A DNA stretch of 64,000 bases. It comes from BOKV01 sp049289295 (GTDB lineage Bacteria; Pseudomonadota; Alphaproteobacteria; Rhizobiales; Rhizobiaceae). The stretch is taken from assembly GCA_049289295.1 (NCBI GenBank), contig JBATLL010000075.1, positions 1-64,000 on the forward strand. Direction: 5' to 3'. A program made the position numbers and the translations under genes. The notes beneath the pieces are model-generated. The model was not told where the DNA came from and made no database searches. It worked only from the letters and a program-made list of their open reading frames with translations. Each line of letters opens with the position of its first letter. The first letter of the stretch is position 1. Positions 1 through 8,429 of the stretch are shown here, one piece after another.

Positions 1-49
1 ATAACGCATTTCGCTCATCGACATCCCAGAAACCGGCCTGACCACGCAT
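1..49 (-). pseudogene. IS5-family transposase, N-terminal end only (cut by window edge)
   Basis: The minus strand opens an ATG at 49 behind a GGAGGA ribosome-binding site with 6-nt spacing. The sixteen visible codons read MRGQAGFWDVDERNAL, which resembles the start of a common IS5-family transposase group (MRGQAGFWDIDERYA...). The frame continues off the left edge, so it is unknown whether the rest is intact. Identification rests on a short stretch recalled from the family. Confidence 0.55.
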
Positions 50-191
50 CGCCTATCCTCCGCATAAATCAATGCGGTCAGTGAATCAGAAATCATGTCA
101 AATGGGGAGGTTTTTCGAGGCGTCCAGATGAATGAATAGCCCCTAGATTCGTAGACGCCTTCTTCCCTAATTTTGAGGCAAGGAGGCCATG

Positions 192-404
192 ATGGGCAAA
201 GTCAGTTTCAGTGAAGAGTTCAAGCGGGACGCGGTGGCACAGATCACCGAGCGGGGCTATCCGGTTGCGGAGGTTTCCCAGCGGCTGGGCGTCAGCCAGC
301 ATTCCCTGTATGCGTGGAAGAAGAAGTTCTCGCAATCGTCGGGCGACGACAGCCCCTGCAACATTCGGCTGCCCGCGAAGGGGACCCGGCTCAGTTCTCG
401 GTGA
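192..404 (+). pseudogene. IS3-family OrfA, truncated
   Basis: Residues 1-53 are a typical IS3 OrfA helix-turn-helix domain: MGKVSFSEEFKRDAVAQ, then a recognition helix around VAEVSQRLGVSQHSLYAWKK. After the SSGDD position (about 352) similarity stops. The usual leucine-zipper segment is replaced by about 17 unrelated residues before a stop. I place the start at the second ATG (192) because AGGAGG at 181-186 leaves 5 nt to it and only 2 nt to the ATG at 189. No orfB follows, so the protein cannot support transposition. Confidence 0.8.
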
Positions 405-407
405 AAA

Positions 408-591
408 TCAACAGCCTTGCTCCTCTCGCCCGAGATGATGATCCATCTCCGCGTTGAGCGCCCGCTCCGCAAAAGCCTTCTTCAGAGAATCAAGCAAGCC
501 GCCCTGGCTAAGAGCCGCCGCCGCGTCAGTGCCGGCCAGCAACTGGTCGAGAAGATCGTTAGGTATCGAGGGTTTCTTTGCGTCGTGACAT
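408..591 (-). pseudogene. IS256-family transposase, N-terminal fragment with frameshift
   Basis: The minus strand starts MSRRKETLDT from ATG 591, then needs a frame change near 563 to continue as NDLLDQLLAGTDAAAALSQG, LLDSLKKAFAERALNAEMDH and HLGREEQGC before a TGA at 408-410. This matches the N-terminus of IS256/mutator transposases (lids-and-gate segment before the DDE domain). Just upstream, 618-648 reads in reverse as GGGACTGTCAGGAATTTCGT and onward, which looks like the terminal repeat of such an element. The catalytic domain is absent. The fragment lies inside the IS3 remnant. Confidence 0.75.
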
Positions 592-715
592 AGTGGGTCT
601 CCTTCTTGCCCATTATGCCCATCCGCACACGAAATTCCTGACAGTCCCAGACCGAGGGTGTCTAGAAAACTCGGGGCTATTCATTGTTGTGGAACTCCAG
701 CCGCCTAACAAAGTT

Positions 716-1600
716 TTAGGAACGGCCCGAGCGCCAAAAGAACAGCTTTTGCCACAGCGAGCGCGGCTTCATGCGCTCCATCTCCTCACTCAGGGACTTT
801 AGCTGACTATTCAACACCGCCACTTCCCTCGTAATCTGCTCCCGCAACAGCGCGTCGTAGCGTGCTAGAGCGCTAAAAATGTCGAGACCAACATTCGTGT
901 TAAACGCCTGATCCATCTGCGAGTTCTCAGCGCCCCCGATTCGCGCCACAAGGGCGTAATCACCAGCTACTTTGGTGTAGACATCGAGCAGAGTCGGTTC
1001 ACCCCCTGGTGGTGGAGTGTTCAGCCGCAGGATCACACTCTGGGCAAAGCCCGCATACTCAGCCAGAAACGGCATAAGCATCGGTGGAATCGGCGCGATG
1101 TGCGTTGGGTCGAGGTGAAAGCTGCATGTGCCAACGTGAATGTTTTCCGGGTTCGGTGTTTCAAGGATCAGCAGGCCGCCGGGGCGAAGGGTCCTACACG
1201 CCTCTCGGATCAGCGCCAGCCGCTTCGGAAACGAAAGATGCTCCATGATATGAAAGCCCGATACCACGTCGAGCGATCCGTCTCCCGTTTCGACCAGCGC
1301 GGCGATTGCGTCCATATTCTCAACTCTAAGGCCATTTTCGCGTGCCGATTGCAACATGCCGTCATTCAGATCTACGCCGCAGGCTTCGAAGCCCTCACTC
1401 TCAAGCAGTTGTAGCCACTCGCCACGTCCGCATCCTAAATCCAGTCCTCGCGGGGAATCTGCTTGAGCACGCAATGCACGTAAGAAAGGCACATAAGCTT
1501 TCAACCGTTCAGAAATTAGTTCCTGTGAACCGCGAAATCGTTCCTCAAAGGCACGATAGAAATCGTCGGGGACGAAGTCTGTCTCATTCGTTTCGGTCAT
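716..1600 (-). CDS. SAM-dependent methyltransferase, WbdD-like, with C-terminal coiled coil
   Basis: This 294-residue protein has a class I methyltransferase fold: motif I LDLGCGRGEWL at about residues 53-63, acidic GVDLND after strand 2, and LRPGGLLILETPNPEN for motif III. The N-terminus (FYRAFEERFRGSQELI) resembles the methyltransferase half of WbdD, the O-antigen chain terminator, but there is no kinase domain. Residues about 250-285 (LLREQ...LNSQLKSLSEEMERM) are predicted coiled coil, as in WbdD where it measures chain length. It is the last gene of the leftward operon; its ATG shares one base (TAATG) with the stop of the preceding glycosyltransferase. A polysaccharide-capping or tailoring role is inferred; the substrate is unknown. 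Confidence 0.8.
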   Translation of the reverse strand: MTETNETDFVPDDFYRAFEERFRGSQELISERLKAYVPFLRALRAQADSPRGLDLGCGRGEWLQLLESEGFEACGVDLNDGMLQSARENGLRVENMDAIAALVETGDGSLDVVSGFHIMEHLSFPKRLALIREACRTLRPGGLLILETPNPENIHVGTCSFHLDPTHIAPIPPMLMPFLAEYAGFAQSVILRLNTPPPGGEPTLLDVYTKVAGDYALVARIGGAENSQMDQAFNTNVGLDIFSALARYDALLREQITREVAVLNSQLKSLSEEMERMKPRSLWQKLFFWRSGRS

Positions 1601-2760
1601 TAGTAATCCGTATCTGCCTGAAGGCGACGCAGTTTAGCCCATTCTCCAAGGAACTTGTTAAAGCGGCCATCGGCAGAATCTTGCGCCAGCTTGATCACTT
1701 CATCGCCTACATGCTCGGCCATCCGATCCCACCGGAACATTTTGGAACGTTCCTGGCCGGCTTCGATCAGGCGCGCGCGCATCACAGGATCGCGCACGGC
1801 GTCTAGTGCCTTTCTCATTTCTTCGAGATCGTGCCCGCTGACTTTGATACCCGCATTGCCCACCACTTCTGCCAGCGAGCCGTGATCAGTGGTGATAACA
1901 GGACACCCGCAAGCCATCGCCTCGGCCGGCGGCATGCCGAAGCCCTCGTAGAGCGACGGGTAGATCAGCGCCTCGGCCCCGGAATAGGCGCGTGCAAGAT
2001 CGTCGTCGCTGAGCGAAAGGCGTTTCACCGGGATCCGGCGGCCGCCCATCGTCACCTCGGGCAGGTCGGGCTCGCCCCCCGCAAACAGCAGCGTCAGGTC
2101 GTTCCGCCACCGCATGTCTGCCAGAGCTTCGAAGAAATGCGCGCCGTTCTTGTAGCCTTGATACTGTATACGCGACCCGACCATCATCAGGTATGGCCCA
2201 TTGAGGCCGTGCGACGCCCGGAAGGCCGCAATCTCTTTTGCGGGGCGGGGGAAAAAGACGCCTGGGTCAATTCCACAATGCGCCACCGTGGTCCTTATGG
2301 GGTCGATCTCTGGATAGAGCCGGAGCAGATCGGCCTGGGTGTTGTGTGAGATGCAAACATGCGCGCGCGCCCAAAGCAGCGCGATTTCCTTGTCCTGCCA
2401 GTCGCGATGGGACATATCCATGTTCATGACTTCGGGGATCATATCGTAGACCATCTGCAGCCCGGGGGTGGACAGCGCGCTGGTGTAGTAGGTGGAGGCG
2501 AAGACATGCGCGCCCCAGTCGCGGCACAGCTGCTCGATCAGGATCGATTCCGCCGCGGTGGGCCCAATCATCTTCGTCAGGTAGGATGGAAAGGGGACCG
2601 CCTCGACCCCCTCCAAGGGAGGTGTATTGCCGCGGTCGAGGATGCGGATGTCGACGCGCTTCGCCATCTGCGGCAGGATCGACCGCCAAACGCGGGCAAT
2701 GCCGGTCGACGCGCGCTGAAAGAACACTCCGTCCACCAGCAGCTTGGTCTGTCCGGTCAT
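1600..2760 (-). CDS. GT4-type glycosyltransferase (polysaccharide)
   Basis: 386 residues with a GT-B fold. The C-terminal half carries the GT4 donor-site motif ALIYPSLYEGFGMPPAEAMA followed by GCPVITTDHGSLAEVVG, where the ExxGFGxxxxE pattern binds the nucleotide sugar. The N-terminal half has no signal peptide or membrane segment, so it probably acts at the cytoplasmic membrane face. It overlaps the upstream GT2 gene by 4 nt (ATGA), so the two are translationally coupled. Donor and acceptor sugars cannot be told; mannose or fucose would fit the GDP-fucose synthase at the head of the operon. Confidence 0.85.
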   Translation of the reverse strand: MTGQTKLLVDGVFFQRASTGIARVWRSILPQMAKRVDIRILDRGNTPPLEGVEAVPFPSYLTKMIGPTAAESILIEQLCRDWGAHVFASTYYTSALSTPGLQMVYDMIPEVMNMDMSHRDWQDKEIALLWARAHVCISHNTQADLLRLYPEIDPIRTTVAHCGIDPGVFFPRPAKEIAAFRASHGLNGPYLMMVGSRIQYQGYKNGAHFFEALADMRWRNDLTLLFAGGEPDLPEVTMGGRRIPVKRLSLSDDDLARAYSGAEALIYPSLYEGFGMPPAEAMACGCPVITTDHGSLAEVVGNAGIKVSGHDLEEMRKALDAVRDPVMRARLIEAGQERSKMFRWDRMAEHVGDEVIKLAQDSADGRFNKFLGEWAKLRRLQADTDY

Positions 2761-4214
2761 CGTCCACTCCGCTCCGGTGCATGTCGCCTGGCCAATTCGC
2801 GCATCTTGATCTGCACCGCCTTGTAGCGGGATACGGGCGCTCCGTTCTCAGTCGGCCATTCGGAAAGCTCGAGCCGCTTCAGGAATGCCGCACTATCTTC
2901 TCTTGCTGCTTCGGGGATCAGCCGGGGGCCGTGCCGGCGCAGCACGTGCCGATGTTCCATGGCCCCAGGGCCGCCCTCCGCCGTCGAAAGTCCTGTGGGG
3001 TTGAAGTAATAGGCCACCGTGGGTTCGTTCAGCTTGTAGAACGCCGCCCCGTCGATCAGGGCACGAATCCAAAAGTCGCAATCCCCGGCGGACCGATAAG
3101 TTTCGTCAAAGTATCCGACCCTATCATGCAGGTTGGCACGCCACATCGGCCCGTTGTGTGGTGGGTTCGAGTAGAACATGTTGTTTCGCGTGACGAGCGG
3201 CAGCTCGCTCGCGACGCCGACTCGTTCGATCACGTCGTAGTCGGCCTCGGGGTCGCAGAAATAGAGGTGATCGTCATAGACCACATCCACGAAGGACAAC
3301 GCATCAAGGGTCGATGCCTGACGCTCGAGGGAGTCGACACGGCGCAGGTCGTCGAGATTGGCATTGGTCAGGTATCGCCCGCGCGCCAGCCCGACCCCAT
3401 AATTCCAAGCGGCGTAGATGCCCGCCCGGTAGGGCATGCGGTGATAGACGATGCGGTCGCCGAACCGGGCCTTGTAGCGTTCGATTACCTCGCCCTCGCC
3501 CTCGGGCGAGGCGGCATCGATCACGATCAACTCGCAGCGATCCTCGAAGATGGTTTGCGAAGTGATATTCTCTAAGTAGCGTTCGATGAATTCGCCGCCG
3601 CGCCATACGCTGCACAGTACGGACACGTCGACTTCGGATTGTCTTGGCCGCAAAGGAAAACGGGCATGAGTCGACCGAGGGGCCGGTTTAATCTCCTTCG
3701 ACACGAGGCGCTTCCACGTCTTGGCCGAGACCTTTTGCGATGTGCCCATCACCTGGATCTCGGGGCTCTCGCCAAAGGCCTTTAGCCGCTTCCAGGTTGA
3801 TTTTTGCGGGTTGCGCCGGACGGTTTCTTCGCGCGCTGCTTCGGCGAGATGCGTCAGCGCGAGCGTTGTCCGATCGACGACGCCCCCTCGCAAATGCGCT
3901 GCTGTGGACTGCAGCTCCGGCGGCGACGGGAAACGGCCAGCGATGCTTATATAGACGTATTCGACGAATTCTTCGTCGGTCAATTCCGCAAGATTTTGTA
4001 CTTGGTAGGTTTTGCCAGCACCCGATTGCACCAAGGCAGCTGCCGCACACAGCCTGCGTTCAAGCGCTTTTCGCGTCAAGTACTTCTTGTGCCAGCGCGA
4101 GATCTCGGCCGGCGCGGGCTGCCTTCCCAGGATCTTCTGGAACGCGCGCGATATGTCGTCCGCGGTGGCTAGATTGCGGGTGAGGCGCTTGCGCAACTTG
4201 CGTATAATATTCAT
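2757..4214 (-). CDS. GT2 glycosyltransferase with N-terminal DUF4214-like helical repeats
   Basis: 485 residues. The first 135 contain two helical units (FQKILGRQPAPAEISRWHKK and VYISIAGRFPSPPELQSTA), each with the hydrophobic-x-R-x-P-pattern typical of DUF4214 modules. From about residue 195 there is a GT-A domain: DVSVLCSVWRGGEFIERYL, acceptor loop CELIVIDAASPEGEGEVI and YLTNANLDDLRR containing a DxD-like NLDD. The aspartate-rich VYDDHLYFCDPE follows. It starts 10 nt after the stop of the GDP-fucose synthase gene, in the same operon. The enzyme likely adds one sugar to a lipid-linked glycan; the helical N-terminus may bind partner or acceptor. That role is inference. Confidence 0.8.
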   Translation of the reverse strand: MNIIRKLRKRLTRNLATADDISRAFQKILGRQPAPAEISRWHKKYLTRKALERRLCAAAALVQSGAGKTYQVQNLAELTDEEFVEYVYISIAGRFPSPPELQSTAAHLRGGVVDRTTLALTHLAEAAREETVRRNPQKSTWKRLKAFGESPEIQVMGTSQKVSAKTWKRLVSKEIKPAPRSTHARFPLRPRQSEVDVSVLCSVWRGGEFIERYLENITSQTIFEDRCELIVIDAASPEGEGEVIERYKARFGDRIVYHRMPYRAGIYAAWNYGVGLARGRYLTNANLDDLRRVDSLERQASTLDALSFVDVVYDDHLYFCDPEADYDVIERVGVASELPLVTRNNMFYSNPPHNGPMWRANLHDRVGYFDETYRSAGDCDFWIRALIDGAAFYKLNEPTVAYYFNPTGLSTAEGGPGAMEHRHVLRRHGPRLIPEAAREDSAAFLKRLELSEWPTENGAPVSRYKAVQIKMRELARRHAPERSGR

Positions 4215-4224
4215 CTGCGAGGTC

Positions 4225-5157
4225 TCAGGCGACTATAGTAGATTTGAAATGTTCATAAACACCCGTGACGCCATCCTCGAGATTTATCGACGGCGTCCAG
4301 CCCAATTCATGCAGGCACGTACTGTCCATAAGTTTGCGAGGAGTGCCATCAGGCTTAGTCTGGTCGAAAACTAACTTGCCCTCAAAGCCGACTATCTGCG
4401 CGATGGTCTTTGCGAGATCGCGGATCGAAGTCTCGACGCCCGAGCCGACATTTATATGTTTGGGGGCGCTGTATCGCTTCAGCAGGAACACGCATGCATC
4501 CGCAAGATCGTCCACATGCATAAATTCACGCAGCGGATTGCCAGACCCCCAGATTTCCACCTTGGCTGCGGCGGATATCTTTGCCTCATGCATTTTGCGC
4601 ACAAGTGCCGGCAGTACATGACTTGTGCTCAAATCGTAATTGTCTCCCGGTCCGTAGAGGTTGGTAGGCATAACGGATATGAAATCGTCACCATGCTGCA
4701 AGCGGTAAGCCTGACAGAGCTTAATTCCAGCAATCTTGGCGATCGCGTACCATTGGTTTGTTGGCTCCAGCGCGCCAGTAAGTAGGGCATCTTCGGACAT
4801 AGGCTGCGGCGCGTGCTTTGGGTATACGCACGAGGATCCCAGAAAAAGCAGCTTTTCCACCGCAGCCTCATGGGCCGCATGGATTTGGTTGGCGGCGATC
4901 ATTATGTTATCATAAATGAAATCAGCGGGCTGTGTATCATTAGCCATGATCCCACCCACACGAGCCGCTGCGATAATGACGGCATCGGGACGATGTTGCT
5001 GCATCCAGTCCTTAACTTGACGGGGATCTCTGAGATCAACAGAGCGATCGGAAGTCAGCACTTCGCAATCCTCGAAGGCCAGCTTGCGGATGATCGCCGA
5101 GCCAACCATTCCCTTGTGCCCGGACACCCAAATTTTTTTTCCTACTAAATCATACAT
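4225..5157 (-). CDS. fcl: GDP-L-fucose synthase
   Basis: 310 residues, the usual length. It converts GDP-4-keto-6-deoxymannose to GDP-L-fucose with NADPH (3,5-epimerase and 4-reductase). The Rossmann motif is GHKGMVG at residues 13-19. The catalytic Tyr136-x-x-x-Lys140 (WYAIAKIAG) sits at the same numbers as in the E. coli enzyme, and LGSSCVYPKHAPQPM supplies the Ser/Cys region. It is the first gene of the leftward operon. The partner GDP-mannose 4,6-dehydratase (gmd) is not in the window, so it must be elsewhere or this strain cannot make the substrate. Confidence 0.93.
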   Translation of the reverse strand: MYDLVGKKIWVSGHKGMVGSAIIRKLAFEDCEVLTSDRSVDLRDPRQVKDWMQQHRPDAVIIAAARVGGIMANDTQPADFIYDNIMIAANQIHAAHEAAVEKLLFLGSSCVYPKHAPQPMSEDALLTGALEPTNQWYAIAKIAGIKLCQAYRLQHGDDFISVMPTNLYGPGDNYDLSTSHVLPALVRKMHEAKISAAAKVEIWGSGNPLREFMHVDDLADACVFLLKRYSAPKHINVGSGVETSIRDLAKTIAQIVGFEGKLVFDQTKPDGTPRKLMDSTCLHELGWTPSINLEDGVTGVYEHFKSTIVA

Positions 5158-5382
5158 TTCGACGCCTCCGAAAAATTGACCGTTCTTAGTTAAATCAGCC
5201 GCACTGTGTCAAATTTTCTGAACTGCCCCACATCGGGTGGCCCGGCCAAATCAACGGAAGTATAGGTGTCAATAAATCCGGAAAACGATAAGGTAAAGGC
5301 TCTATTGTAGTCCTGACCAGCAAAACTGGTCCAAACTGATTGCGAATTTTGGGCACCTTTCCGAAGGTATTGGAGTGTTCCA
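5158..5382. other. Intergenic region upstream of fcl
   Basis: About 225 bp between fcl and the IS3 orfB remnant, AT-richer than the neighbours. It must hold the promoter of the leftward operon, but I cannot point to convincing -35/-10 boxes. TGAACTGCCCCA at 5218-5229 is similar in style to the terminal repeat of IS3 elements and only loosely matches the inverted right end near 9800 (atggggtggac). It may be the left end of the interrupted element. No open frame of substance. Confidence 0.35.
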
Positions 5383-5773
5383 ATGAGGGAACCGGCCGAA
5401 AGCCGGGTGCGGTATGGCTATCGCTATCTGCACATTCTGCTCCAGCGGGAAGGCTGGCACGTGAACCACAAACGTCTGTATCGCCTTTGTTGCGAGGAAG
5501 GTCCGTCGATCCGAACACGCAGCCCGACACGGCGCCGTGTCTGCCGGTACCGATCCGTAAATCCGAGGCCGACGGCATGAAGGATATCTAGGCAATGCGC
5601 CGCCCAACAGTCGTTGCACAGCAGCGATGAGTAGGGATTTCATGGCGGACCGGCTGTTCGATGAGAAACCGTTTCGGATTTTGATCAGTGTCGATTGCTT
5701 TGCGTGAGAAGCTCTCGTGACCGCTGCGAGGACAAACTTCCGTGCCTACTAGGTCATCGACTAATACCAACGG

Positions 5774-6850
5774 TCATTTGCCCTGACCGATGTGAGCCCA
5801 CTGTCGCAAGCCGATTGATGTGATGGTCTCGGGTTCTGCGAGCAGTTTGCGCCACGCCTCACACGCGATGTCGATGATATCGTCGTAGGTTTCAAATACG
5901 CGGTTCGAAAGCCAGTTCTGACGCATATACTGCCAGATGTTTTCGACCGGGTTCAGTTCGGGCGACCGCGATGGTAGGAAGATGAGGCTGATGTTGCGTG
6001 GCACGTTCAGCTTGCCGGTGGTATGCCAGCCGGCCCTGTCGAGCAGGAGGACGGCGTGGGCGCCGCGAGCGACCTGTGTGCTGATTTCGTCGAGGTGAAG
6101 CTGCATGGCTTCGGTATTGGCCAAAGGCAGAGCGAGCGCTGCGCCGGTGCCGCGTGCCGCGTGCCGGACAGATGGCGCCAAACAGATAGGCGCTGGCATA
6201 GCGCTGGTCGGCAGGCACGCGCGGCCGGCTGCCCTTCCTGGCCCATAGCCTGGCCTGCCCGTTCTTCTGACCAATCCGGGCCTCGTCCTGGAACCAGATC
6301 TCGATGCGCTTGCGTTTTGGAATACCGCTCAGATGGGCGGCGAGCGTGTTGGCGAAGTTTTTTTGAAAATATCGATCACCCGCTCGTCCTGGCCGGGATG
6401 TTTCGGGCGGCCCGAGATACGCGAAAAGCCGAGTTCCTTGAGAAGCGTACCGACATGGCGTTCGTGATATTCGACTCCGAAGCGCTCCGCGATTACCCGC
6501 TGAAGATCGATCCGCCGCCAGCGCACCACGCCGTCTACGGCCGGGTCGGGACCGGTTTCCACGATTTGCGCCAGTTCGGCCTTCTCATCCGGTGTCAACC
6601 GGCAGCGCGGACCGCCGCCATGAATGTCCTTCAAGCCATCCGGCCCTTGCGCGTTGAACCGGTGAACCCAATCTCTCAATGTTTGCCGATCCATGCCGCC
6701 AATACGCGCCGCCTCGCCACGGCTCATGCCGTCAAGCACCGCCGCAAGCGACAACAACCGACGGCTCTGGTTGCTGTTCTTGCAGCACCTGGCGAGCTGG
6801 CGAAGCTCTCCTGATGAATAGTCCGTGCGCAATCTGACCGCTGAACCCAT
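5774..6850 (-). pseudogene. IS630-family transposase, two-frame with a 7-bp duplication
   Basis: The first frame (from ATG 6850, AAGGAG 8 nt upstream) encodes the helix-turn-helix part: GMSRGEAARIGGMDRQTLRD, then GVVRWRRIDLQRVIAERFGV. It ends DIFKKTSPTRS. At the A7 run on the minus strand (6358-6364) a -1 shift continues as NFANTLAAHLSGIPKRKR and IEIWFQDEARIGQKNG (first catalytic D). Near 6151-6164 the heptamer cgcgtgc is tandemly duplicated, breaking the frame a second time. Beyond it comes HAVLLLDRAGWHTTGK (second D) and SPELNPVENIWQYMRQNW (E). The A7 shift may be natural for this family; the 7-bp duplication looks like genuine inactivation. Confidence 0.82.
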
Positions 6851-7343
6851 GGGCGAATCTCCTTTGCCCATAAGGAATCATGGCCCCGCGCACAAAGGAA
6901 TCTGGAGGGTTCTGTGAGGTCCTCGGGCACGATGTCGAGGCAAAGCGACAGGCTTGAGCGGACCTCATTGAAGCCGGATTGAGCGAAGGCGTGGGGTGTT
7001 CAGGTCTATGGGGATTGTAGAAGAGGGAGAGGTTCGGGCCCTGGGACGACGTGCTGGTGAATGCCATAGAACGCGCGACACGGGCTGACAGCGACATCCC
7101 TACGCCGATGATTACGATCAATTTGGCCGTCTGCGTCCGTAGTAATTGCCCGAGGCTGCTCGGTGGCCTGGTGTCGGTCGAAAGGCGTCGTACCAGCGTT
7201 GACGACCAGTAGCGAACTCTTCGATCCTGCGCCATGCGGTGCGATCATGAGCTGTCGTTCCAGAAGGGTCGCGGTGGCGTTTGTCCGCATCGCCAGATGC
7301 TGAGCGTGATCATCTGGCCACCGCAACAGGGACATTGTCGCGC

Positions 7344-8417
7344 CTACGAGGCAGCATCGCCATCGATGGTGCGCGAACGGCTTTCTGCTGAGGCGTCCAG
7401 CAGACTGCGACACAGTTCAAGCTTTGTGGCGCGATGGCCGTTTGCGAGGAAGCCGTAGTGGCGGATGCGGTGAAAGCCGTCTGGCAGGGTGTGCAGCAGG
7501 AAGCGCCGGATGAACTCGTGCGCGTCGAGCGTCATCACCTTCGTCTTGCCGCGATGGCGATAATCCTTCCAGCGGAATGCGACGTCGCCGTCGGCCATGC
7601 CGACGAGCCGGGAATTGGAGATCGCGACGCGATGGGTATAGCGACCGAGATAGGCCAGCACCTGCTCGGGCCCGCCGAAGGGCGGCTTGGCGTAGACGAC
7701 CCATTCGACGCGGTGCACCTCGCCAAGACGGCGACGGAAGGCAGCCGGCTGCGCCAGATCGTCGAGATTGTGGAAGAAGCGCAGCTTGCCTGCGCCATGG
7801 GTTGCCCGCAGTTCTTCCAGAAAGAGCCGACGAAACAGGCGGGACAGAACCCGCACCGGCAGGAAGAAGCCAGGACGGCAGGCAACCCAGCGCGTCCCGT
7901 CGAGCGAGGGGCCGCCGCCCGGCACGATGCAATGAATGTGCGGATGATAGTTGAGGTTCTGGCCCCAGCTGTGCAGCACGGCGACGAGACCGATCTCGGC
8001 TCCGAGATGCTTCGGGTCGGCGGCGATAGAGCGCAATGTGGCGGCGGCCGTCTTGAACAGAATGGCGTAGACCACGGCCTTGTTCTGCAACGCAATCTCG
8101 GCGATTGGCGCCGGCAGCGTGAAAACGACGTGGAAATAGGGAACCGGCAGAAGTTCGTCCTCGCGCGCGGCAAGCCATTCGCGGCATGCCTGTCCCTGGC
8201 ACTTCGGGCAATGCCTGTTGCGGCAGGAATTGTAGGCGATGCGGACCGTCCCGCAGGATCGGCAGCCTTCTACATGGCCGCCAAGCTCAGCCGTCCGGCA
8301 TAGTTCGATCGCGCTCATGGTGCGCCGTTCGACGCGCCCGAGATGGCCGTCCCGGGCCTTGCGATACGCCGGGCCATGACGGCGGAAGATATCCGCCACC
8401 TCCACTCGCGCCGACAT
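7344..8417 (-). CDS. IS91-family transposase
   Basis: 357 residues. The N-terminal zinc-finger region reads ELGGHVEGCRSCGTVRIAYN with the downstream CRNRHCPKCQGQACREWL. The HUH-type nuclease region contains YHPHIHCIVPGGGPSLDG (His-x-His) and the catalytic-Tyr region VLAYLGRYTHRVAISNSRL. It would nick and transfer a single strand by rolling-circle transposition. The frame ends at a TAG at 7344-7346. Beyond the TAG the same frame stays open to 7245 and encodes ARQCPCCGGQMITLSIWRCG and a short tail, the usual C-terminal cysteine motif of the family. The TAG is thus probably a late nonsense mutation, or is read through. Confidence 0.85.
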   Translation of the reverse strand: MSARVEVADIFRRHGPAYRKARDGHLGRVERRTMSAIELCRTAELGGHVEGCRSCGTVRIAYNSCRNRHCPKCQGQACREWLAAREDELLPVPYFHVVFTLPAPIAEIALQNKAVVYAILFKTAAATLRSIAADPKHLGAEIGLVAVLHSWGQNLNYHPHIHCIVPGGGPSLDGTRWVACRPGFFLPVRVLSRLFRRLFLEELRATHGAGKLRFFHNLDDLAQPAAFRRRLGEVHRVEWVVYAKPPFGGPEQVLAYLGRYTHRVAISNSRLVGMADGDVAFRWKDYRHRGKTKVMTLDAHEFIRRFLLHTLPDGFHRIRHYGFLANGHRATKLELCRSLLDASAESRSRTIDGDAAS

Positions 8418-8429
8418 GATGAGGCAGGC

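Larger units (their letters stand above)
133..683. mobile_element. Remnant of an IS3-family element with both terminal repeats
   Basis: TGAATAGCCCC at 133-143 recurs inverted at 673-683. The similarity extends inward about 27 bp with mismatches (tagattcgtagacgcc against gagttttctagacacc), as expected of IS terminal inverted repeats. Inside are the 5' part of orfA in the expected position and an unrelated IS256-type fragment where the rest of orfA and all of orfB should be. The remnant is about 550 bp, against 1.2-1.5 kb for an intact element, so it is dead. It lies directly downstream of the leftward polysaccharide operon. Confidence 0.7.
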
